64,000 nt of DNA from Bacillus_BD sp963765265 (GTDB taxonomy: Bacteria; Bacillota; Bacilli; Bacillales; Cytobacillaceae). The stretch spans positions 36,458 to 100,457 of the forward strand of contig CAVXVN010000004.1 in the NCBI GenBank assembly GCA_963765265.1. The letters are read 5' to 3'. The notes beneath the pieces are model-generated. The model ran no database searches. It saw only the letters and a list, made by a program, of their open reading frames with translations, and was not told the DNA's origin. The position numbers and the translations under genes were made by a program. Positions within the stretch are counted from its first letter, which is position 1. Each line of letters starts with the position of its first letter. Positions 28,831 through 38,241 of the stretch are shown here, piece after piece.

Positions 28831-28920
28831 AACAATAATGGTGAATTTGTATTTATTCATAGCAGTCTGCTAGCAGATGAAGAGCTTGTTGTTGAGTATA
28901 TGAACAACAACCTTAAGTGA
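28831..28920 (+). pseudogene. C-terminal gene fragment, unknown
   Basis: The frame NNNGEFVFIHSSLLADEE ... YMNNNLK ends at 28920 and has no start. It begins right at a REP-like element, suggesting the upstream part was lost there. Family not recognised. Confidence 0.3.
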
Positions 28921-28944
28921 AAGAATGTACTTTAAGTAAAGGGG

Positions 28945-28976
28945 AGCGATTGTTCAATAAGAGCAGTCGCTTTTTC
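28945..28976 (+). terminator. Terminator-like hairpin
   Basis: AGCGATTG / CAGTCGCT with TTTTT, behind the fragment ending at 28920. Confidence 0.6.
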
Positions 28977-29073
28977 ATATTGAGTGATCGAAGCGGTTTC
29001 GTGTAAGAAGTTATCCATCCTTTTGAAACTAAATATACTTTTCAAACGTAAATGAATAGAGGGAGGATTGTAT

Positions 29074-29520
29074 ATGAAAAAATCTAATGGGTTATCCTAT
29101 TTTTTGAAAATTCTTTGGGTTGTTGGATTAATCTTATTAGCCATTATAAGTTTTAATTATGAAAATCAGCTCCAACAGAATGCAAGTGAAACATATAATA
29201 TGATCCCTGTTATTTGGTCAAAACTATTCATATCTATTCTATTTGGTCTCTATATTTCTCTTCTTTTCGTGAAAAAATGGTCATTTAATATAAATCCATC
29301 TTTATTGTGGTGTGTAGCTTTGCCTTGTATCATTCTTTCGTTTGCCTTTCCGATATTAGTTACACTTTCATCTGTTGATTATTTGCCAGAAATGATGACA
29401 AGTTCCCCAATTTCTTCTGGTCTACAAAAAATTTATTCTACGAATATATTTGGAATTATAGCAGGTTTGACAATGATCCTCAGTCTTTTTAATGCTCAAT
29501 CAAACAATAAGGATCAATAA
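29074..29520 (+). CDS. Hypothetical membrane protein, 148 aa
   Basis: ATG 29074 follows GGGAGG. The product has about four hydrophobic segments (ILWVVGLILLAIISF near the start; FISILFGLYISLLFV; LLWCVALPCIILSFAFPILV; IFGIIAGLTMILSLF) with a soluble loop after the first. No family is recognised. A lipoprotein gene follows after 61 bases and may share the transcript. Confidence 0.65.
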   Translation: MKKSNGLSYFLKILWVVGLILLAIISFNYENQLQQNASETYNMIPVIWSKLFISILFGLYISLLFVKKWSFNINPSLLWCVALPCIILSFAFPILVTLSSVDYLPEMMTSSPISSGLQKIYSTNIFGIIAGLTMILSLFNAQSNNKDQ

Positions 29521-29581
29521 AGAACTTTGTGGAGTTGAATAGTTGTGTTTTAACAAAACATATAAATAAGGAGATGATCAA

Positions 29582-30253
29582 ATGAGACGTCTGTATTTAT
29601 TTGGAATCATATTTCTATTTATGATATTACTATTTGGCTGTTCGTCTAATTCTGATAAGGTTGACTCTAACGAGGTCAATGAGCTAAATAATGAAAAGTC
29701 CATTAATGAAAATTCCGGGAGCGATGTTGAACTTTCCGAAAAAGAAAAAGATGAAGCTACACTTGAAGAAAAACAAGAAAAGAATAATGGTAATAACTCC
29801 CTCCCAACACCTCAACAAGATCGTGTTTCCCAAGAGGAAATGGAACTTTTAAAGGAAACGTTGAGGACATATATTTTTGATGAGTATATGGGTAGCTCTG
29901 ATGATGTTTATGCAAAGGGAGTTAATTGGACTGAGAATTTTTATGATAATCTAACCGCTGAAGAGATTTGGCAGGTTATAGAGAAATATAAGGAAATGAA
30001 TAACGGTGAAGAAGGGACATTGTTTGATCAAGCTAGTTACCTTTCTGTGAATGCACCGATAAAAGATAATTGGAAAGAATTATTTTTAGAAAATTGGAAT
30101 AAAAGCCCTTATGCGGAGGATAACAAAATAGAAGCAATGATTGATAAAGGTGATTCAGTGTGGATTTATACGAATACTTTGCCTTATACAGGTGAAAAAG
30201 ACAATTATCCTTTCATAACTTTATTTAAGAGAACCGGTTATTGGCACGGATAA
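29582..30253 (+). CDS. Hypothetical lipoprotein, 223 aa
   Basis: AAGGAGATG precedes the start. The N-terminus is a lipoprotein signal with lipobox LLFGC (Cys 20). It is followed by a long Asn/Glu/Lys-rich linker (residues about 21-85) and a compact C-terminal domain (EEMELLKETLRTYIFDEYMG, NAPIKDNWKELFLENW, DKGDSVWIYTNTLPYTGE). It is probably anchored on the outer face of the membrane. No family is recognised. A terminator follows at once. Confidence 0.7.
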   Translation: MRRLYLFGIIFLFMILLFGCSSNSDKVDSNEVNELNNEKSINENSGSDVELSEKEKDEATLEEKQEKNNGNNSLPTPQQDRVSQEEMELLKETLRTYIFDEYMGSSDDVYAKGVNWTENFYDNLTAEEIWQVIEKYKEMNNGEEGTLFDQASYLSVNAPIKDNWKELFLENWNKSPYAEDNKIEAMIDKGDSVWIYTNTLPYTGEKDNYPFITLFKRTGYWHG

Positions 30254-30265
30254 AAATACTTATTT

Positions 30266-30309
30266 AAAAAGCGAGCATCTGCTGAAGGAAAAGCAGATGT
30301 TCGCTTTTT
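30266..30309 (+). terminator. Terminator after lipoprotein gene
   Basis: AAAAAGCGAGCATCTGCT pairs with AGCAGATGTTCGCTTTTT. Confidence 0.88.
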
Positions 30310-30673
30310 ATGGGGAAATCGGAAATTTGTTTTGCTAGTTTTTCAGGTTTTTAAACAGGTGTTTTCGTAGCTTTTTTATTTGAATTCATTACTTTAGAAT
30401 CAAATGGCGCGCTTGCGCTTTTCCTGTTTGACTTCGTATAAAGTACTGTTGAGGGCAATCTCAACCAATATTCATCTTTTCATTATTGTTAAAACAATGG
30501 ACATAGTTTATTCATAAAATATGGATATGCTGGTTATATCAAGTAAATAAGGGAGTGATTGGGGGCACCGAAAACTTTCTGAATGAAAAGAAGGATTTTT
30601 GTCAGCGAAGTCAGTTCTAATGAATGGAAATGTATGGAACGAGTAAACAAAGATAATTGAGGAGGAATTTATA
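30310..30673. other. Intergenic region
   Basis: No gene is seen. At 30391 the string ACTTTAGAATCAAATGGCGC closely matches ACTTTAGAGTTAAATGGCGC at 34972, a minor dispersed repeat. Confidence 0.4.
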
Positions 30674-31178
30674 ATGAAAAAACACAAACTGTATTCTTTA
30701 GCAATGACAGGGGCTTTATCATTTGGAATTTTAGGAACTAGTTTTCCAGCTATGGCAGCCCCAATTCAAACAACGGCTTCAGAAAGTGGAGGCGGAGCTT
30801 TAGATGAAGAAACAAAAGATAAAGCTCAAACGATTATGGATGAATTAAAAGCACAATTAGCCGATTTAGGAGTAGAAATGCCTGAACGAGGCGGAAAAAT
30901 GGACAAGTTCGCAGGTTTAGATGAGGAAACGATAGGCAAAAGTACAAACAATCATGGAAGAACAAAAGTCAGGAAATATCACAGCAGAAGAAGCGCAAAC
31001 ACAGTTGGCTGAACTAGGAATCGAAATGCCTAAACACGAACCTAAAATGGACATATTATCTGGTTTAGATAAAGAAACGAAAGAAAAAGCTCAGAAATTA
31101 ATTGATGAAGCCCAAACGAAATTAGCAGAATTAGGAGTTGACCATCTTCCATTTAAACATCTTACTGATGAAAAATAA
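30674..31178 (+). pseudogene. Secreted protein with three helical repeats, one frame break
   Basis: GGAGGAATT precedes the start. A Sec signal peptide (LYSLAMTGALSFGILGTSFP, cleavage near AMAA) leads to three imperfect repeats. Each begins L-D-E/K-E-T and ends L-A-D/E-L-G-V/I (LDEETKDKAQTIMDELKAQL; LDEETIGK then VQTIMEEQKSG; LDKETKEKAQKLIDEAQTKL). The frame breaks in AAAA near 30943: one base less joins GK to VQTIMEE. The repeats look amphipathic and helical. No family is recognised; a small exported wall or envelope protein is plausible. Confidence 0.65.
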
Positions 31179-31204
31179 AAGATACACTAAGTGATTATCT
31201 AAAA

Positions 31205-31247
31205 GAGATAGGCACCCTTCAAAAATACAGGGAGCTTGTCTTTTTCT
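31205..31247 (+). terminator. Terminator after secreted repeat protein
   Basis: AGATAGGCACCCT and AGGGAGCTTGTCT pair imperfectly, followed by TTTTT. Confidence 0.6.
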
Positions 31248-31414
31248 TTTTATTGACAAATCACATCATTTCTATGTATTATTATCCTTAATTAAATATA
31301 CTTTAATTTAATATTTTCTAATTCGAAATATAAAGTGTGATAGATTTTAGTCATTTTACAGTTTTTATAAAAAAATTAAAGTTAATCCTTTACTTAGGAG
31401 TGTGATTATTAATC

Positions 31415-31810
31415 ATGGTTACCATTTATACATCACCAAGTTGTACTTCTTGTCGCAAAGCAAAAGCTTGGTTTGAACAACATGAAATTGCATATGTAGA
31501 AAAAAATATTTTCTCTGAAAAGTTAACGATTGAGGAAATTAAGGGAATTCTTCGTATGACAGAGGATGGAACAGATGAAATTATTTCAGAAAGATCAAAT
31601 TCATTTCAAGAGATCAATATCGATATAGATACTCTTACACTTCAAGAATTATATCAAACAATCAGCGCTCACCCAGGGTTATTGAAAAGGCCGTTAATCC
31701 TTGATGAAAAAAGGTTACAAGTAGGATACAACAAAGATGAGATTCGTAGATTCCTGCCTCGTAAAGTTCGTACTTTACAGCGTCACGAAAATCAACGAAT
31801 GGCCAATTAA
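31415..31810 (+). CDS. spx: Transcriptional regulator Spx
   Basis: ArsC-fold regulator that binds the RNA polymerase alpha C-terminal domain and controls the thiol-stress response. The length is 131 residues, the same as B. subtilis Spx. The redox switch CTSC is at residues 10-13 (YTSPSCTSCRKAKAWFEQHE). The conserved blocks RMTEDGTDEII and HPGLLKRPLILDEKRLQVGYN and the tail EIRRFLPRKVRTLQ match the family. AGGAG precedes the start. Bacilli often carry paralogues, so this need not be the main copy. Proteolytic control by ClpXP is known for the family. Confidence 0.95.
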   Translation: MVTIYTSPSCTSCRKAKAWFEQHEIAYVEKNIFSEKLTIEEIKGILRMTEDGTDEIISERSNSFQEINIDIDTLTLQELYQTISAHPGLLKRPLILDEKRLQVGYNKDEIRRFLPRKVRTLQRHENQRMAN

Positions 31811-32240
31811 TGTTGATAAAACACTCCTGTTTAAATTATGGGGAGACCCTATTTTTTAGACTTTCCTGAAACTCTTGTTTCTTTTTTCGCTGTTATCATT
31901 ATTACGTAAAATCTAAAAAAATAAGAAAAATCCTTTTATAGATTTTATAAAAAAAGTCAAGAAAACCAGTGACTCTAGTCGTAGGATAAATTGGCTTTTT
32001 TGATATGGAGTGATATTATTCTTCCATTGACTACACAATTTATACAACAGATAATTGAATATTTATTGAATGATTATAGAAATACAAAATGGCTTATTAA
32101 ATCGCTTCTAAAGATAAATATAGGATCTTCCAGAATCAGGCGCATTTCTTATTTGAGGATTGCGCCTATTTTCATTTTAAGGACAGTTTAATGGAAGAAG
32201 GTATTACCAAGAAAATTAGAGAATAGAGTATTCATAGGGG
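31811..32240. other. Intergenic region
   Basis: No gene is supported. A hairpin AGGCGCA / TGCGCCT lies at 32138-32167, followed by ATTTTCATTTT, a possible terminator. Confidence 0.5.
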
Positions 32241-32462
32241 GTGTTTGCCATAAATAATCGACGTGAAACACCAGAAGAAAAGAGAGAGAGATTAAGACAA
32301 GAAGAACTTAAAAGAAATTCAACAGGTGCATTAAAAGATGGATTTGATAGAGGTGAAAGTGGCAATTTAGCAGACTCAGTAGGCGGTTTGGGTTGGAAAG
32401 AAACAGGAATACTAATTATTGTTTTAATAGTTGGCTATGTTTTATATGAACTGTTATTCTGA
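32241..32462 (+). CDS. Small membrane-anchored protein, 73 aa
   Basis: The N-terminus is very polar (NRRETPEEKRERLRQEELKR), a middle part has GALKDGFDRGESGNLADSVG, and one C-terminal membrane helix follows (GILIIVLIVGYVLYELLF). GTG at 32241 is the likely start, behind ATAGGGG. It resembles a family of small Bacillus proteins (DUF6366-like, from memory); function unknown. A tail-anchored topology is likely. Confidence 0.55.
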   Translation: MFAINNRRETPEEKRERLRQEELKRNSTGALKDGFDRGESGNLADSVGGLGWKETGILIIVLIVGYVLYELLF

Positions 32463-32556
32463 AAAAGTTAAGCAAACGCAAACTTGTTAAGGATCAATGA
32501 ATATTCTTTGAAATGTAAATAAAAATGTGCTTTTCATTAATTGAAATGATTTTAGA

Positions 32557-32587
32557 GACACAAGAACCGTCCCCGTGTCAACACGGG
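32557..32587 (-). repeat. REP-like element 5, inverted
   Basis: Contains ACACAAGAACCGTCCCCGTG, followed by a mini-dyad CCCGTGTCAACACGGG. Confidence 0.88.
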
Positions 32588-32614
32588 TCAAAATTCAACT
32601 AATCAGGTGAGGAT

Positions 32615-33537
32615 ATGGAACGTAATATACGAATAGAAGATAAAATTACAGAAGATAATTACAAAGTATTTGCATTACTTAGCAATTATTTGAATCATGC
32701 ACCTGACTTTATTGAAAAAGAAGAAATGGATGAGATCGTTAAAAGTGGTGTGTCTTATGAATATGCTTTTGCTGTCATATTAGCTGCTGCTTTCGGGCTT
32801 GATATTGTAGATCATGCTGAGGATAAGGACTTGTTCCATAACTATTTTATCAAAATGATTCATAAACTTGATGCAGATGAATATTCTAACAATCCCTATT
32901 ATAAGAATATCAAGATCCCTACGATCAAAATGCGGTAAAAGTGAACTAAAATATGAAAAGTATAAACCTTTTGAAGGGTTTGTTTGTAATGATATTATTC
33001 AAACAAAAGAGGGAAGACAAATTCCCCAAGTCGGATTTTTTGAAACGGAATTCATGTTTCCAGCTATTTTAGAAAATGATCGAATCTGGATGACCATTAC
33101 ACCGAATGAAATCGAAACGATGAAAGAACCCGTTGACCAAGCATTTGGTAACGTCCTTACATTTGGACTTAGGGCTTGGCTATTATGCCTATATGGTTTC
33201 GGAAAAAGACAGTGTTGAAAGCATCACCGTTGTTGAAATGAATGAAGATGTGATTCATTTATTTAATAAATATGTATTACCACAATTCAAAAATGCCGAG
33301 AAGATTAAGATTATTAAAGCAGATGCATTTGAATATGCACAAAAACACATGACTCCCGGAAAATATGATTTTGTGTTTACGGATTTATGGCATGATGTTT
33401 CTGATGGCATAGACATGTATTTAAAAATGAAACAATATGAAAAACAAAGTCCAAATACTACATTCTCCTATTGGATCGAAAAGTCTATTTTGTGCTATAT
33501 AACAAGGAAACAAGGGGACGGTTCTCTTGTAACCTAA
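32615..33537 (+). pseudogene. Spermidine-synthase-like SAM-dependent methyltransferase, two frame breaks, 3' end cut by a REP element
   Basis: The pieces join into one protein: an N-terminal helical part (ALLSNYLNHAPDFIEKEEMD), then FEGFVCNDIIQTKEGRQIPQ, VGFFETEFMFPAI, and a Rossmann core. The core has NVLTFGLGLGYYAYM (SAM loop), ITVVEMNEDVIHLF (acidic ribose ligand) and IIKADAFEYAQ. One extra base near 32925 (TIK to CGKSELKYEKY) and one near 33165 (TFGL to GLGYYAYM) break the frame. The homology stops at ILCYITRKQ, where a REP-like repeat begins. The last residues (GDGSLVT) are encoded by the repeat itself. The reaction is unknown. Confidence 0.6.
33509..33535 (+). repeat. REP-like element 6, at a truncated gene end
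   Basis: CAAGGGGACGGTTCTCTTGT lies inside the 3' end of the methyltransferase frame. About 31 bases are identical with the copy at 37367. Confidence 0.9.
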
Positions 33538-33708
33538 ATCTTCTTTTTATTTAACTTTATTACTTCCCGAAAGAAGACTCCTACCTCAACGAATGTGTAG
33601 GGTGAAGCCTAATAAGTAGGTGGGAGATGAATTTCGGTTGGCGGTAGCCAAATTTGTTCGATTATGTTATAATTAGAACAAACGTTCCTATAAAGTGAGG
33701 CGAAAGTC

Positions 33709-34887
33709 ATGCTTGTCAAGAAAGCCTATAAATTCCGTCTGTACCCGAACAAGAGACAGAGAGAACTTATCAATAAAACCATTGGATGTTCGAGATTCGT
33801 GTTCAACTTTTTCCTCGGCAAACAAAAAGAAAAAGACGCTTATTGGTATATCGTTGAAGAAATGAAGCAGAATGGTCAGCTTTCCACAAATAATTGGAAG
33901 GGTACATACTTAAACAAATACGAAACGGTCAAAGCACTTCCTGAATTAAAGCAATACTGCTCCTTCTTAAAAGAAGTAGATAGTATTGCTTTACAAAAGT
34001 CTGTTGAAAACTTAGCTGATTCCTATGATCGCTATTACAAAAAGCAAAACAAACAACCACGCTTTAAATCAAAAAGGAATCCTGTCCAATCTTATACAAC
34101 CAAGCATACGAATGGGAACATAGCTGTCAAAGACAACTACATCAAACTGCCTAAACTTGGACTTGTTCGTTTTGCGAAAAGTCGTGAAGTTGAAGGTTGT
34201 ATATTGAATGCTACGATTAGACGTAATTCATCTGGTAAATACTTTGTTGCCATAGGGACTGAAACAGAAGCAGTAGAATTACCTAAAACAAATTCTGCTG
34301 TTGGCATTGATGTTGGTATCAAAAATTTGGTAATTCTTTCAGATGGCACACCACCTTATAAAAATCCAAAATTTTTCCGCACTTTAGAAGAAAAACTAAC
34401 CAAAGCACAACGAATAATGAGTAGACGAACCATAGGGGGGGCAAATTGGTACAAAGCCAAAATAAAAGTTGCACGTATCCATGAGAAGATTGCGAATGCA
34501 AGAAAAGATTACTTAGACAAGATTTCAACCGAAATTGTCAAAAACCACGACATAATTGGAATGGAAAATTTGTCTGTATCTAATATGTTGAAAAATCACA
34601 ACCTTGCAAAAGCGATTAGTGAAGTATCATGGTCACAATTCAAAACCATGATTGAATATAAAGCGAAATGGTATGGAAAACAAATAGTGACTGTAGCAAA
34701 AAACTTTCCTTCCAGTCAGCTTTGCTCTTGTTGTGGCTACAAAAATAAGGACGTTAAAGATCTCGGATTACGTGAGTGGGATTGCCCTGAATGTCATACC
34801 CATCATGATCGTGATATTAACGCAAGTTTAAATCTCAAAAATGAAGCCGTAAGACTTCTAACCGTTGGAATGACGGGGATCGCCTAA
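33709..34887 (+). CDS. tnpB: TnpB, RNA-guided RuvC endonuclease of IS200/IS605 elements
   Basis: A full-length TnpB of 392 residues. TnpB is a nuclease guided by omega-RNA from the element's right end. The N-terminal helix-turn-helix-like start (KKAYKFRLYPNKRQRELINK) is typical. The RuvC triad is intact: Asp 201 (VGIDVGIKNLVI), Glu 286 (IIGMENLSVSNM) and Asp 369 (HDRDINASLN). The zinc ribbon has CSCCG (339-343) and CPEC (359-362). No frame break is seen in this gene, so it may be functional. A weak promoter-like TATGTTATAAT lies upstream. The gene has a GAGG site before ATG 33709. Confidence 0.95.
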   Translation: MLVKKAYKFRLYPNKRQRELINKTIGCSRFVFNFFLGKQKEKDAYWYIVEEMKQNGQLSTNNWKGTYLNKYETVKALPELKQYCSFLKEVDSIALQKSVENLADSYDRYYKKQNKQPRFKSKRNPVQSYTTKHTNGNIAVKDNYIKLPKLGLVRFAKSREVEGCILNATIRRNSSGKYFVAIGTETEAVELPKTNSAVGIDVGIKNLVILSDGTPPYKNPKFFRTLEEKLTKAQRIMSRRTIGGANWYKAKIKVARIHEKIANARKDYLDKISTEIVKNHDIIGMENLSVSNMLKNHNLAKAISEVSWSQFKTMIEYKAKWYGKQIVTVAKNFPSSQLCSCCGYKNKDVKDLGLREWDCPECHTHHDRDINASLNLKNEAVRLLTVGMTGIA

Positions 34888-34970
34888 TCAATAACTGGTG
34901 GACTCACTTGTGTTCTTAGGAATCTCCCACTTCAAACAGACCGTAAGGTTGTTAAGTGGTGAGTAGTTCA
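34888..34970 (+). ncRNA. Candidate omega-RNA 3' region / right end
   Basis: By analogy with known TnpB systems the guide scaffold overlaps the tnpB 3' end and this right-end hairpin, with the guide read from the flank after position 34970. The hairpin is seen; the RNA role is inferred. Confidence 0.45.
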
Positions 34971-35083
34971 ATACTTTAGAGTTAAATGGCGCTTGGCTCT
35001 AAAAATTTCAGTCATGTTATTCCAGAAAGGGGACAATTTCTGGAATAAGTATGATTTACAAAATGTAAAACATTTTGTAAAAC

Positions 35084-35147
35084 GAACGAGGCTACCCTCA
35101 AAAGTCATTTTTAATAACTTTTGGGATAGCCTCGTTCTTTGTTTTCT
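35084..35147. terminator. Large bidirectional terminator
   Basis: GAACGAGGCTACCCTCAAAA pairs with TTTTGGGATAGCCTCGTTC, with T's after it. Two more dyads, TTATTCCAGAAA/TTTCTGGAATAA and TTTACAAAATG/CATTTTGTAAA, lie just upstream (35019-35080). Confidence 0.75.
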
Positions 35148-35171
35148 GTCGCACTGTCTCTACATCCCTTT

Positions 35172-37262
35172 TTAATTTTTGAAGATATTCCTCAAGAATT
35201 TACCGATATCGCTGGACTTTGCTTCCTTGTGCTCCGTATTATAGGATAGTCCAAAACCGTAACCATACTTGTCCCCGGATTTTGCCTGGTATACATAGGA
35301 AGGGGCTTCATCAAAGCCTGGTACATCTCCTTTTTCATTTGCAACTGCTTCCGGACTTGCTGGAATGGTTAGAGGCAGTTTTCCTGTTGGATTAAATTTC
35401 CCTCGAATCACGTCAATTAACGCTTCTGTTTTCACTCCGAACGTTCCAATGACAGCCGTTGCATTCGGTTCAATTTCTTGAATCAGCCAAGGACTGCTAA
35501 AGTTGATGACTGTAATAGTCGGTACAGTTTTCTGTATTTCGACAATCCGATTTTTATTATGAATATGTCGTTTCAGGTCCTATGGAAATGTGTGAGGGCC
35601 TCGAAAGAAGATCTTGTTTGGGTTTTATCCAAACAAGTGCATGTGTCGCTTCTTCCAAACGGTCCGTCAAAGTGATGTCCGGATGATATTTCTGAATGGT
35701 TTTTCTAAATGCAATCGTATCTGCATTCTGATCACCGGCTGGGAACGATTCAACATAAAGTTTTATATCTTTTATTTTTTTATCATTTAGAGGTAAAAGA
35801 TTCTGATCATTACGTAATAAAACGATAGACTTCCGATGGGCTAAGTCTGCCTTTTCTTGTGATGCCGGATTATTAACCACTTCAAGTGCTCTTTTCGGAT
35901 CCACATACGGGTTTTCAAATAAACCTAATTTCATCATTTCTGTGAGCAAATAGGCTACGGATTGATTGATTTGCTCTTCACTCACCAAACCTTGCTTTAC
36001 TGAATTTATAATCGATTGTGGATCATTTCTGTCCAGAAAAAATATTTGTACCAGCATCTATTGCTTTAGCAATTCTTTCTTCTAACGACAAATGTTCAAT
36101 CACCCCATGCCCGATCAACTATGGCACCCGTATCTGTGTTGACATATCCTTTAAACCCGAGTTTTTCACGCAATAAATCGGTTATAAAAGCTTTATTAAA
36201 CGTAAAACCGACTTCTTCAAATTGCTGATTTTCATTATAGGGAGGGAGTCCTTGATCTGCACTTTCATTACTTGGATAAGCATAGTAAGGAATAATCGAA
36301 GTTGTTCCTGCTTCGATGGCTGCTTTAAATGGAGGCAGGTGATACTTTTGTAAACTCCCTTTTGTAGGATAGATATTAAAACTTCCTTCCTTAAAATGCG
36401 GATCTCTCCCATGCTTTCGTGCTCCCCCGCCAGGAAAATGCTTTGTTGTCAGAGAAACACTGTTTTCGTCAAGTTCTTCACCTTGAAAACCTTTGATTAA
36501 TGTATAATTGATATCTGAAACAAGTTTAGGATCTTCTCCAAATGTTTCTAAAATCCTTGGCCATAACGGGTCCGTTGCAAGATCAGCATTATAACCATAC
36601 ATTTTACGAAGACCAGTTGCTGTCCATTCTTTTCGTGCAATTTGAGCAAATTCTCTAATCAAATCAAGGTCACGTGTCGCAGCGAGTCCTAGTGAATCTG
36701 GCCATATGGAAAATTGACCGGGCTCTTCTTTTGCGGGTATATAGTAATCTTCTGCTTCTTCTATATCTGAAATATTTGCAATCGTTGTGATATGATTCCG
36801 GGGATTTGAAATAAGAACTGCCGGAATCCCTAATCTTGTTCCCTCAGTCCTTTCTTGCAGTTGATTATTTATGTTGGCAATAACATCAGCACTAGGTGTA
36901 TTGCGATAAATAAAATAACGTGCATGTTGATCAATCAGATTATTCGGCTGTTCCATCTTTGACCCTTCAATGTCCCGAAATTCAGGTATAATCATAAGTC
37001 CGGCTTTTTCCTCTAGGGTCATTTTGGATATAAGATCAGTGACTCGCTTTTCAACCGGTAACTCCCAGTTTTCATAATCATCTAGTTTTCCATTTGAATT
37101 TAAATCTTTAAATATCTTTCCTTTGACAGTAAGCGTTTCTTTTACCCGTGCCAAGACCTGTGGGTTAACATTTTGGGCATCCACTGAAGGTATGACAAAG
37201 AGAAAAGATAAAACCATGGTAATCAAATAAGTGAGAGCCTTTTTTCGTTTCAAATTCATCAA
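35172..37262 (-). pseudogene. Secreted glycoside hydrolase family 3, four frame breaks
   Basis: An exported GH3 beta-glycosidase. The signal peptide is LTYLITMVLSFLFVIPSVDA. The catalytic TIM barrel (EKRVTDLISKMTLEEKAGLM, LTTKHFPGGGARKHGRDPH) carries the nucleophile Asp in YVNTDTGAIVDRAWG. The second domain follows (ALEVVNNPASQEKADLAHRK, SIVLLRNDQNLLPL) and the C-terminal KFNPTGKLPLTIP and YGYGFGLSY are present. Frame breaks, each mended by removing one base, lie near 36097 (WG to VEHLSLEERI), 36035 (NIFSG to RNDPQSI) and 35565 (GPET to HIHNKNRIVE). The fourth break is less certain. The substrate (xylo- or gluco-oligosaccharide) is not clear. It stands alone on the minus strand. Confidence 0.8.
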
Positions 37263-37366
37263 TTTCCCTCATTTCAATCATTGTTCTTGTTGATGGATTA
37301 ATTCCTACTTTCTATTTTTAATATTTCTGAATTGAGAAAAATTATCCACGTAATGGGAGATAAAAA

Positions 37367-37395
37367 AACAAGGGGACGGTTCTCTTGTAACCTAA
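37367..37395 (+). repeat. REP-like element 7
   Basis: CAAGGGGACGGTTCTCTTGT with the same flank as the copy at 33509. The rest of 37263-37578 has a hairpin near 37470-37502 (GTGCAAA/TTTGCAC) and no gene. Confidence 0.9.
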
Positions 37396-37578
37396 ATCTA
37401 CTCATATTGAGAAAAGATTAGGAATCAGGGGATCGTTCATATTTTGGATAAATCAGTCGGAACCTTCCATGTGCAAACGCGAGAGCGTCTCGGTATTTGC
37501 ACATAAAAAAACGTCATTAATGAAATAATGACGCCGATTCATATATAAAAAGGGGAGAGTAAACAAAAGTTTTGAAAT

Positions 37579-37869
37579 CTACATCGTTTGCCTAAATTCA
37601 GGCTCACCTAATTGTTCATTAAATTCAATGGCTAAATCTTTTTCATCAAAGTACCAAGTATCACGATTATCAATGAAAAAAGTGATCCCATCTTTCTCAA
37701 TTCTTGTATGGTTTTGTTCAGGTGTTTCTTTATCAATTCCTAGAGAGAATCCTTTAATAAAAGAGTTAAAACCACCATACCTGACATAAAAACGAATAGA
37801 ATCTCCTTCTGTTAAAGATAGTTCATCTTTGTACCATTGAAAAACTTGATCAGACATTTTAATTTGCAT
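37579..37869 (-). CDS. yneR: YneR family, HesB-like fold
   Basis: A small protein (96 residues) with the HesB/IscA-like fold. It matches B. subtilis YneR in length and in blocks such as VRYGGFNSFIKGFSLGI and ITFFIDNRDTWYFDEKDL. The cysteines used for iron-sulfur transfer by IscA are absent, so it is not a normal cluster carrier. Function is unknown. GAGGTGAATC precedes ATG 37869. Confidence 0.85.
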   Translation of the reverse strand: MQIKMSDQVFQWYKDELSLTEGDSIRFYVRYGGFNSFIKGFSLGIDKETPEQNHTRIEKDGITFFIDNRDTWYFDEKDLAIEFNEQLGEPEFRQTM

Positions 37870-38241
37870 TATGATTCACCTCATAGGGAAAATATTTTTG
37901 TGAAATAGATCACAATCTATTTCATGTGATTAGTATAACACGAATTCTAATCGTTTAAAAATGAACAGATTGTGAAGGTTTTAAAGATTATGTATATAAA
38001 CTGCGATTGATTTTTCAACTAATAGTTGAAAGAAAAAGAGAAATAGAATAATAGAAGAGAAAAATTAGTAATGGATGGTTCTTTACATTTTTTTACAACG
38101 ATCGGGCCTTTATGTTGAAAAACCCTTTTTTATGATAAAAGGGATTTTTGCTGAGTTTGACTGATGCGCATCCCAGTTCAATTATTAGAATACAAGTGAA
38201 AGATCATTTATAATCAGAAAGAGTCGAAAAAGGAGGAATAA
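37870..38241. other. Intergenic region
   Basis: No gene is seen. A dyad AAACCCTTTT / AAAAGGGATTTTT at about 38117-38152 could be a terminator. Confidence 0.45.

Larger units (their letters stand above)
28508..29073. other. Intergenic region with a REP copy and a short gene fragment
   Basis: No full gene is seen. A REP-like element at 28803 is followed by an open fragment, then a hairpin with T-run at 28945-28976. Confidence 0.6.
33578..34970 (+). mobile_element. IS200/IS605-type element carrying tnpB only
   Basis: The left end has a hairpin (CTCCTACCT near 33578 with AGGTGGGAG near 33618), the right end another (34924-34932 with 34954-34963), then TAGTTCA. Between them lies one gene, tnpB. 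No Y1 transposase tnpA is present, so the element is of the tnpB-only (IS1341-like) kind, moved by a transposase elsewhere if at all. It sits between the REP-truncated methyltransferase and the GH3 gene. Confidence 0.75.

Noticed and set aside
31991..32191. 66-codon plus-strand frame
   Set aside because: No RBS, AT-driven residue mix, and it runs through a hairpin.
9225..33165. Programmed +1 ribosomal frameshifting as the reason for the many +1 breaks
   Set aside because: The sites share no slippery codon, stop or stimulator. One (CTTAGGG near 33165) resembles a Ty1-like site, but the others (CCCC, AAAA, GTTCATA, ATCTGAT and so on) do not. Unrelated genes would all have to use it.
37468..37502. 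Terminator (GTGCAAA/TTTGCAC hairpin)
   Set aside because: No T-run on either strand in the needed place.
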